Positions 57,713 to 64,000 of a stretch of DNA of 64,000 bases are shown piece by piece. Position 1 is the first letter of the stretch. Every line of letters starts with the position of its first letter. Source of the DNA: Streptomyces griseosporeus (GTDB lineage Bacteria; Actinomycetota; Actinomycetes; Streptomycetales; Streptomycetaceae); NCBI RefSeq assembly GCF_014656055.1, contig NZ_BNBR01000008.1:181110-245109 (forward strand), read 5' to 3'. Made by a program: the position numbers and the translations under genes. Under the pieces are notes generated by a model. The model worked only from the letters and a program-made list of their open reading frames with translations. It was not told the origin of the DNA and made no database searches.

Positions 57713-60529
57713 ATGGGCAGCCCCAGTCCGCCCGGGGCGCCGTCGCGGCGGCTGTCTCCGACGGCCGCGAACGTCGCGGTGGCCCGGCGGTTCGTGCGAT
57801 CGGCCTTGAGCGGTGTCCCGCCGGACATGGTGGACACCGCCGAGCTGCTGGTGGGCGAACTGGTGACCAACGCGGTGATCCACGCCCGTACCGAGATCGA
57901 GACGCGGGTCTGGGTGACCGAGGGCCGGGTCCATGTGCGCGTCAGCGACCTGCGGCCGGACCGCGGGCTGGTGCCGCACGACCGTCATCCCTACGCCTGC
58001 ACGGGCAGAGGCCTGGCCCTGGTGGAGGAACTGTCCACCAGCCACGGCGCGCACAGCGGCGAGGACCGCAAGACGGTCTGGTTCGAGCTCTGGCCCGGCG
58101 CTCCGGCCCCGCCGACGTCCGCGTGGGAGACCGTGGCCCCGTCCGACGACACCGTGAGCGTGGCGCTCAGCGATGTGCCGTACGCGTTGTACTGGGCGGC
58201 CCAGCAGCAGTGGGAGGGGCTGCTGCGCGAGCTGCTCCTCGCCCTGCCCGGCGGTGTGGGGGCGGTGGCGAACGGTGTGGAAAGGGTCGCGGCGCGTGTG
58301 GGGGCGGAGGGGGGTCCGGAGGAGGGCCTCGGTGCCGGGGCGTGTGCAGCGGCGCTCCGGGGCGGTGCGGAGACGGGCGGCGGTCACGAGCCCGACTGGG
58401 CCGGTGCGGAGTCCGACTGGGCGGGTCCGGAGCCCGATTGGGCCGGTCCGGAGCCCGACTGGGCCGGTGTGCCGCTGGAGGATCTCGTCGTGGCTCAGGA
58501 CATGAGCAATGTGATCTGCGCGTCCATGACGGCCGCGGTGGAGCAGGAGACGCCCGACAGCTCGACGCTCTCCCTGCTCGTGGCGTTCCCGAAGCACGCC
58601 GTCACCGCCGTACGGACCCTGCGGCGCGTGCTCGACGAGGCCGACGCCGCCGCCCAGCAGGGAAGCCTGCTCGTGCTCCCGTCCCTGCCGCAGATCCGGG
58701 CCTTCCGCCACTGGCTGCTGGACCAGATCGCCGAGCAGCTGGAGGGCGGGCGCCCCACCGCCTGGACGCTGGTCCGGGGCGCGCCGAGCGACACCCCGAC
58801 GGATCTGGCGCCGTGGGACGCGAGCGAGGTGGAGGCCAGCAACGTACCGACCATCGCGGCCGACGACCGCAACCGCATCATCGGGGTGAACTCGTCCGCG
58901 GCGAGCCTGCTGGGCTGGGACGCGCACGATCTCGTCGGGAAGCGGCTGACCGTCCTGATGCCCGAGCACCTGCGCGGGCGGCACACGGCCGCCTTCACGT
59001 CTCTGCTGCTCACCGGCGTGCCCCGGATCCTCGGCCGCTCCATACCGGTTCCCGCGCTGCACCGGGACGGCCGCGTGGTCCCCGTCCGGCTGCGCATCGA
59101 GACGCAGGAGTCGATCGACGGCCGCACGGTGTTCGTCGCCCAGCTGACGGCGCGGACGGCTCCGTCGGCTCCGTCCCGCGACCCGTCGGATCGCCGGCAC
59201 ACCACGCGTCCGGCGCCGGGCCCGGTCCACCTGCCGACGACCAGGAAGAAGTCGCGGAAGGCGAACTTCGACCGGTCGGCGCCGGAGTGGCTGCCCGTGT
59301 TCGCCGAGACCGGCAGGGCGATGGCGAGCGCCCACGACGTGGAGGTGGTGCTGCGGCGGGTGTGCCACGTCCTGACGCATGGGCTGGCCGACTGGTGCGC
59401 GGCGGACCTCTTCGACGAGGCGGGGCATTTGAAGCGGGTCTGTGTGGTGCACCGTGATCCGCGGGTGCAGGTGTCCGGGGATCACCTGGGCATGCTCCCT
59501 CCGGTGTCCGAGGCCACGCAGGGTTCCCTGCCCCGGGTGCTGCGGGGCGCCGGCCCGCTGCTGCTCACGCTCACTCCGCCGCGTGGCCAGGCGCAGAGTC
59601 CTCTGGAGGCGCGGCAGCTGGAGCTGGTGGAGGAGCTGGGCGGGCGCAGTGCCGTGGTCGCTCCGCTCCGCGCCCACCGGGAGATCCTCGGCGCGCTGAC
59701 GCTGGTGCGGGTCCGGGACGAGCACCCGTTCACCAAGGACGACGTCCCCCAGATCGGCGATCTCGTCCGCAGCATCGCGCTCGGGGTGGACAGCGCCCGG
59801 CTGCACCGGCACATCCGATCCACCGCCGAAGAGCTGCAGCGGGCCCTGCTGCCCGAGCTGCCGCGCACCGGCCGGCTGGAGATGGCCGCCCGCTACGTCC
59901 CTTCCAGCACCACCGCCGAGGTCGGCGGCGACTGGTACGACGCGTTCACCCTGCCCGGTGGCGACACCGCGCTGGTCATCGGCGACGTGTCGGGCCACGA
60001 CCTGCGGGCCGCGGTCGCCATGAGCGCGCTGCGCAACATGCTGCGCGGCCTCGCCGTCGACGGTGAGGAGCCACCCGGTGACGTCCTGCGCCGCCTGGAC
60101 CTGGCGACGCACACGCTCGACCCGCACGCGACCGCCACCTGTGTCTACGCCCTGATCAAGGGCCAGGAGGGCGGCCCCTGGGACCTCTACCACTCCTCCG
60201 CCGGCCATCTGCCCCCGCTGCTGGCCACCCAGGACGGTGAGACCCGCTACCTGGACGCGGGCCGGGGCATGCTGATCGGCATGGACCCCGGCCTGCCCCG
60301 GCACTCCGCCTGCGACGCGCTGCCGCCGCACTCGACCCTGCTGCTCTTCACCGACGGCCTGATCGAACGGCGCGGCGAGTCCCTCGACGACGCGATGGCC
60401 CGCCTCAGCCGCCACGCAGCCGCCCACGCACGAGCCCCGCTGGACGTCTTCTGCGACGAACTGATCATCAAGTTCGGCGCCGACAACACCGACGACATCG
60501 CCCTGCTGGCACTACGCCCCACACCGTGA
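57713..60529 (+). CDS. Multidomain PP2C (SpoIIE/RsbU-type) phosphatase with HATPase, PAS and GAF domains
   Basis: A 938-residue signalling protein. An anti-sigma-factor-like HATPase at about 20-130 (LVTNAVIHA, TGRGLALVEEL), a low-complexity spacer with DWAGPEP repeats at about 220-250, a PAS domain at about 380-480 (PTIAADDRNRIIGVNSSAAS), a GAF domain at about 530-680, and a C-terminal PP2C phosphatase at about 720-938 (AEVGGDWYDAF, IGDVSGHDLRAAV, AGHLPP, LFTDGLIERR, DDIALLALR). It should dephosphorylate an anti-sigma-factor antagonist in a partner-switching pathway and combine kinase and phosphatase roles in one chain. It starts with ATG at 57713. Confidence 0.88.
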   Translation: MGSPSPPGAPSRRLSPTAANVAVARRFVRSALSGVPPDMVDTAELLVGELVTNAVIHARTEIETRVWVTEGRVHVRVSDLRPDRGLVPHDRHPYACTGRGLALVEELSTSHGAHSGEDRKTVWFELWPGAPAPPTSAWETVAPSDDTVSVALSDVPYALYWAAQQQWEGLLRELLLALPGGVGAVANGVERVAARVGAEGGPEEGLGAGACAAALRGGAETGGGHEPDWAGAESDWAGPEPDWAGPEPDWAGVPLEDLVVAQDMSNVICASMTAAVEQETPDSSTLSLLVAFPKHAVTAVRTLRRVLDEADAAAQQGSLLVLPSLPQIRAFRHWLLDQIAEQLEGGRPTAWTLVRGAPSDTPTDLAPWDASEVEASNVPTIAADDRNRIIGVNSSAASLLGWDAHDLVGKRLTVLMPEHLRGRHTAAFTSLLLTGVPRILGRSIPVPALHRDGRVVPVRLRIETQESIDGRTVFVAQLTARTAPSAPSRDPSDRRHTTRPAPGPVHLPTTRKKSRKANFDRSAPEWLPVFAETGRAMASAHDVEVVLRRVCHVLTHGLADWCAADLFDEAGHLKRVCVVHRDPRVQVSGDHLGMLPPVSEATQGSLPRVLRGAGPLLLTLTPPRGQAQSPLEARQLELVEELGGRSAVVAPLRAHREILGALTLVRVRDEHPFTKDDVPQIGDLVRSIALGVDSARLHRHIRSTAEELQRALLPELPRTGRLEMAARYVPSSTTAEVGGDWYDAFTLPGGDTALVIGDVSGHDLRAAVAMSALRNMLRGLAVDGEEPPGDVLRRLDLATHTLDPHATATCVYALIKGQEGGPWDLYHSSAGHLPPLLATQDGETRYLDAGRGMLIGMDPGLPRHSACDALPPHSTLLLFTDGLIERRGESLDDAMARLSRHAAAHARAPLDVFCDELIIKFGADNTDDIALLALRPTP

Positions 60530-60611
60530 CTCCGCCGCACAGGGCACGAAGGGACCGGGACCGCTACAGCAGCCCCGCTGACGTGGGGCGACGCGTGATT
60601 CAATGCCTTGC

Positions 60612-61148
60612 ATGGGGGCTAACGCTACGCACTTAGGGCCGTTGGAACTGGTCGGCGGACACTGGGCAGTCGGGGACGCCACACGCCCGGACACCCACTG
60701 GGTGGAGTTCCGCCCGGACGGCCTCCACCAGCACAAGCCGGACTCCGAGGGACGGCTGGTCCCGTGGTCCGGGATCATGACCGGCATCTGGCTCACCTGG
60801 GGCAAGCACTCCTGGAACACGAACCACAGGGGCGTGTACACGCTCAAGGGAACGGTCGCCGGGCGCGACGGCGGCTGGATGCACATGACGCTTCGCCACC
60901 CGTACGAGGACCACCACCTGCGCTTCGACCAGCACGCGCGCCCGTACCGGGCGGTGGATGTCCTCCGCCTGGAGAGTCTGCTGCGGCAGCTCATCGACGA
61001 GGCGAAGCCACACCTCCTCGGCGACCCGGACTGGGTGGGCCGCGCCGTGGCCGGCCTGACCGGCGGAAGAAACAGCCGGCTCACACAGCGCGCGCTGCGG
61101 CGGGCGGCGACCGAGGCCATGGCAGCGGCCGACTCGGGCGCCCTCTGA
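60612..61148 (+). CDS. Conserved hypothetical protein
   Basis: A 178-residue soluble protein (LELVGGHWAVGDATRPDTHW, GIMTGIWLTWGKHSWNTN, RAVDVLRLESLLRQLIDEA). The Trp-rich first half looks like a beta-sheet domain and the C-terminal part is helical. Start at ATG 60612; an ATG at 60603 is possible. No function recognised. Confidence 0.5.
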   Translation: MGANATHLGPLELVGGHWAVGDATRPDTHWVEFRPDGLHQHKPDSEGRLVPWSGIMTGIWLTWGKHSWNTNHRGVYTLKGTVAGRDGGWMHMTLRHPYEDHHLRFDQHARPYRAVDVLRLESLLRQLIDEAKPHLLGDPDWVGRAVAGLTGGRNSRLTQRALRRAATEAMAAADSGAL

Positions 61149-61362
61149 CGACCCGCCGCCGCCAATTGGGAAGGCTGAGCCGGCAGATTTACAGCGGGCT
61201 CCGTCCACCCTTCACCGCCTGCGGTTCTTTGCTGCCGGGCCACTGCCGGTGGACACCTGGGGGAGCGGTGACCCTCTTCGTCATGTCGGGATTCCCCGGC
61301 CCCCTGCTAATCCCCAGCCTCGTTCGGGCACCCAGCCTGATCCTTCAGGCGACCGTGCCAGG

Positions 61363-64000
61363 TTATTGAAGGGCGGCGAGGTTGTGCTGGGTGGTGAGGG
61401 TGTGCGGGTGAGTCTCGCCGAGAGTGTCACGCCGGTGCGCGAGGACGGCCTCATACTCGCCGCGAGCCCGCTCCACCTCCCCCAGGTCGCGCAGCACCCC
61501 GGCGAGGCTGTGCCGGGTGGTGAGAGTGTGCGGGTGAGTCTCGCCGAGAGTGTCACGCCGGTGCGCGAGGACGGCCTCATACTCGCCGCGAGCCCGCTCC
61601 ACCTCCCCCAGGTCGCGCAGCACCCCGGCGAGGCTGTGCCGGGTGGTGAGGGTGTGCGGGTGGGTCTCGCCGAGAGTGTCACGCTCGCGCGCGAGGATGG
61701 CCTCATACTCGCCGCGAGCCTGCTCCACCTCCCCCAGGTCATGCAGCACCCCGGCGAGGTTGTGCCGGGTGGTGAGAGTGCTCGGGTGGAATTCGCCGAG
61801 GGCGTCACGCTCGCGCGCGAGGACGGCCTCATACTCGCCGCGAGCCCGCTCCACCTCCCCCAGGTCATGCAGCACCCCGGCGAGGCTGTGCCGGGCGGTG
61901 AGAGTACTCGGGTGGAATTCGCCAAGAAGGTCACGCCGGTGCGCGAGGACGGCCTCATACTCGCCGCGAGCCCGCTCCACCTCCCCCAGGTCATGCAGCA
62001 CCCCGGCTAGTTCGTGCCGGGTGGTGAGAGTGCTCGGGTGGAATTCGCCGAGAAGGTCACGCCGGTGCGCGAGGACGACCTCATACTCGCCGCCAGCCTG
62101 CTCCACCTCCCCCAGGTCATACAGCACCACGGCGAGGTTGTGCCGGGTGGTGAGAGTGCTCGGGTGGAATTCGCCGAGAAGGTCACGCCGGTGCGCGAGG
62201 ACGACCTCATACTCGCCGCGAGCCTGCTCCACCTCCCCCAGGTCATGCAGCACCCCGGCGAGGTTGTGCCGGGTGGTGAGAGTGCTCGGGTGGAATTCGC
62301 CGAGAAGGTCACGCTCGTGGGCGAGGACGGCCTCAAGTTCGCCGCGAGCCTGCTCCACCTCCCCCAGGTCATGCAGCGCTCTGGCTAGTTCGTGCCGGGT
62401 GGTGAGAGTGTCCGGGTGGGTCTCGCCGAGAGTGTCACGCCGGTGCGCGAGGATGGCCTCAAACTCGCCGCGAGCCTGCTCCATCTCCCCCAGGTCATGC
62501 AGCACCCTGGCTAGTTCGTGCCGGGCGGTGAGAGTGCTCGGGTGGAATTCGCCGAGAAGGTCACGCCGGTGCGCGAGGACGACCTCATACTCGCCGCCAG
62601 CCTGCTCCACCTCCCCCAGGTCATGCAGCGCCCTGGCGAGGTTGTGCCGGGTGGTGAGAGTGTCCGGGTGGGTCTCGCCGAGAGTGTCACGCCGGTGCGC
62701 GAGGATGGCCTCAAACTCGCCGCGAGCCTGCTCCACCTCCCCCAGGTCATGCAGCGCCCTGGCGAGGTCATGCCGGGTGGTGAGAGTGTGCGGGTGGGTC
62801 TCGCCGAGGACGTCACGCTCGTGGGCGAGGATGGCCTCACACTCCCGGCGAGCCTGCCTGTACAGGCCTTTTACCAACAGGTGGCGCGCTGCAAGATGCG
62901 CCGCTGCGGCTGCCGCGCCTGCGGTCGCCTGATCCGGCGGTTCGCCCGTCGTAGCGCGGTGGAAGAGATCCAGAGCATGAGGCTGCAAGAGGTCCCAGTG
63001 CTCCCAGTAGTCCGGCTCCTCTGGTATCCCCGTCTCCTGGGCGAACGCCGCGCTGTACAGCGCTTGGACAGCAGTGCCGAGTGCCGCGGGATCGAGGCTT
63101 GCGTCCCGGACCAGCGGATGCACACGCAGCGTGGGCAGCGCATCGGAGCCGGTCACGGGCTCTAGGTCCACCAGACCCAGGCCGGCCAGGGCCGTGAGCA
63201 GGCTCCACATGCCGGGTCCGTCGAGCTGCGCCAGCTCTCCGGCGCCGGCCAGCGTGCGCGGGGTCAGGAGCAGCGTGTACGGCAGCGGGGCGTCCGCAAA
63301 CGCGGTAATCAGCCGCAGCAGGGGCCGAGCCAGGGACTGGCCGCGCTGATCGAGCAGCTTCAGGGACATGGCCCAGGTCTGGGTAATGACGTTGCCCCGG
63401 TCCACGTGCTCCAGGCCTCGGTCCAGCGAGGCCTGGTAGGAGCGGAAGTCCACTGGCGTATCCGACCCACGGTAGGGGGCCGGCACGTCGTTGGCGTCGG
63501 CGAGGTAGGCGCCGGCCAGGCGCAGGGCCAGGGGAAGACCACCGAGCCGTCGCGCCAGGCGCCGGGCGTCCTCCAGGGATCCAGCCGTTTGGCCCGCGTG
63601 GTCGCGTAGGATCTGCGCGGCGTCCGTAAGGTCGTCGCCGGTCAGGGGGTGCACTGTGTGCGGGGCGCATACGCCGCCCCAGGTCCCTGGAGTGCTGTCG
63701 CGGGTGGTGACCAGGACGTTGCCGCGGCCAGCAGGAGGCAGCCGGATCCAGCCGGTGCCCTCGCTCAGCTTCCCCGGACCGTCCAGCAGCGCCGGGTCGT
63801 CGGCGTTGTCCACCACCAGCAGCCACGGCCGCTCGCACTGGGCCAGGCGCGACCACAGCACGTCGGCGGTGTCCCCAGCCCGCAACTCGTCCTCGGAGGC
63901 GCCTGCCTGCCGGGCCACGGCCCGCAGACCCGCCTCAAGACCAGTCGCTTGCCGTGCGTCAACCCACCACACCTGCTCGGCGCGGGCCAGCCTGCGGGCA
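61363..64000 (-). CDS. STAND/NB-ARC-like ATPase with tandem TPRs (5' end cut by window)
   Basis: The reading frame stays open to the window edge (VWWVDARQATGLE before the visible 869 residues). An AP-ATPase/NB-ARC-like domain is seen (WLLVVDNADDPALL as Walker B, NVLVTTRDSTPG, GGLPLALRLAGAYL as the GLPL motif). Then a helical linker, and twelve TPR units of 42 residues with the pattern YEAVLAHRRDTLGETHPHT and LTTRHxLAxxLxDLGEVE. This is the kinesin light-chain/STAND architecture of Streptomyces signalling or defence NTPases. The P-loop and the N-terminal effector or signalling domain lie outside the window. Confidence 0.88.
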   Translation of the reverse strand, partial: ARRLARAEQVWWVDARQATGLEAGLRAVARQAGASEDELRAGDTADVLWSRLAQCERPWLLVVDNADDPALLDGPGKLSEGTGWIRLPPAGRGNVLVTTRDSTPGTWGGVCAPHTVHPLTGDDLTDAAQILRDHAGQTAGSLEDARRLARRLGGLPLALRLAGAYLADANDVPAPYRGSDTPVDFRSYQASLDRGLEHVDRGNVITQTWAMSLKLLDQRGQSLARPLLRLITAFADAPLPYTLLLTPRTLAGAGELAQLDGPGMWSLLTALAGLGLVDLEPVTGSDALPTLRVHPLVRDASLDPAALGTAVQALYSAAFAQETGIPEEPDYWEHWDLLQPHALDLFHRATTGEPPDQATAGAAAAAAHLAARHLLVKGLYRQARRECEAILAHERDVLGETHPHTLTTRHDLARALHDLGEVEQARGEFEAILAHRRDTLGETHPDTLTTRHNLARALHDLGEVEQAGGEYEVVLAHRRDLLGEFHPSTLTARHELARVLHDLGEMEQARGEFEAILAHRRDTLGETHPDTLTTRHELARALHDLGEVEQARGELEAVLAHERDLLGEFHPSTLTTRHNLAGVLHDLGEVEQARGEYEVVLAHRRDLLGEFHPSTLTTRHNLAVVLYDLGEVEQAGGEYEVVLAHRRDLLGEFHPSTLTTRHELAGVLHDLGEVERARGEYEAVLAHRRDLLGEFHPSTLTARHSLAGVLHDLGEVERARGEYEAVLARERDALGEFHPSTLTTRHNLAGVLHDLGEVEQARGEYEAILARERDTLGETHPHTLTTRHSLAGVLRDLGEVERARGEYEAVLAHRRDTLGETHPHTLTTRHSLAGVLRDLGEVERARGEYEAVLAHRRDTLGETHPHTLTTQHNLAALQ
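61366..62877 (-). repeat. Twelve 126-bp TPR-coding repeats
   Basis: Twelve units of 126 bases in frame in the STAND gene. Most share well over 80% of bases and several are almost identical, for example those around 61410-61650. Divergence is limited to a few positions such as LGETHPHT/LGETHPDT/LGEFHPST. Confidence 0.92.

Noticed and set aside
61366..62877. Regular 126-bp repeats resembling a CRISPR or satellite array
   Set aside because: No variable spacers; the repeat is in frame and codes for TPR units within the STAND gene.

Overview
The window is chromosomal DNA from a Streptomyces. It has very high GC, strong third-position GC bias, many GTG starts, ATGA/GTGA overlaps and typical Streptomyces gene neighbourhoods. 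The precursor peptide at 28330-28482 has the core SCTTCECCCSCSS, which is the nosiheptide core. The gene order around it matches the nosiheptide (nos) cluster described from Streptomyces actuosus, so the source is probably S. actuosus or a close relative (inference).

Layout: 1-2262 holds a WXG/type VII secretion-like protein and its partner. 2265-6502 is a two-gene xylan degradation unit on the minus strand (GH115 alpha-glucuronidase, then GH10 xylanase) with a LacI-type palindrome upstream. 6741-11101 is the str operon, minus strand: rpsL, rpsG, fusA, tuf, with a clear rpsL promoter. 11488-32130 is the complete nos cluster: nosA to nosL on the minus strand and nosM, nosN, nosO, nosP on the plus strand, divergent from a 350-bp control region. 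32204-46160 is the rest of the transcription/translation core, minus strand: secE, nusG, rplK, rplA, two lipoproteins, rplJ, rplL, rpoB, rpoC, preceded by tRNA-Trp. 46638-50152 holds an aspartate aminotransferase, an adenosine deaminase-like gene and murB. 50153-54490 has intergenic repeats, a TetR/MFS module, two MaoC-type dehydratase subunits and rpmG. tRNA-Met and tRNA-Thr follow. 55027-61148 has an amidohydrolase, a small NAD-binding protein, small conserved proteins and a large PAS/GAF/PP2C phosphatase. 61363-64000 is a STAND/NB-ARC-like ATPase with twelve near-identical TPR units, cut by the window end.

How the nos genes fit together: NosM is the substrate. NosH presents the leader and NosG (YcaO) makes thiazolines, which NosF oxidises to thiazoles. 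NosE and NosD dehydrate Ser/Thr through glutamylation and elimination, and NosO forms the central pyridine. NosL makes 3-methyl-2-indolic acid from tryptophan; NosI, NosJ and NosK load it on a Cys; NosN adds a carbon and closes the side ring. The P450s NosB and NosC hydroxylate, NosA trims the C-terminus to an amide, and NosP (SARP) is the likely activator.

The most unusual points are that the thiopeptide cluster sits inside the rpoBC-rpsL interval, close to the genes for its own target components (rplK/L11, fusA); that the P450 NosB carries an insertion of about 200 Gly/Pro-rich residues; that a perfect hairpin separates nosM from nosN; that candidate SARP repeats lie upstream of nosM; and that no recognisable resistance gene lies in the cluster.
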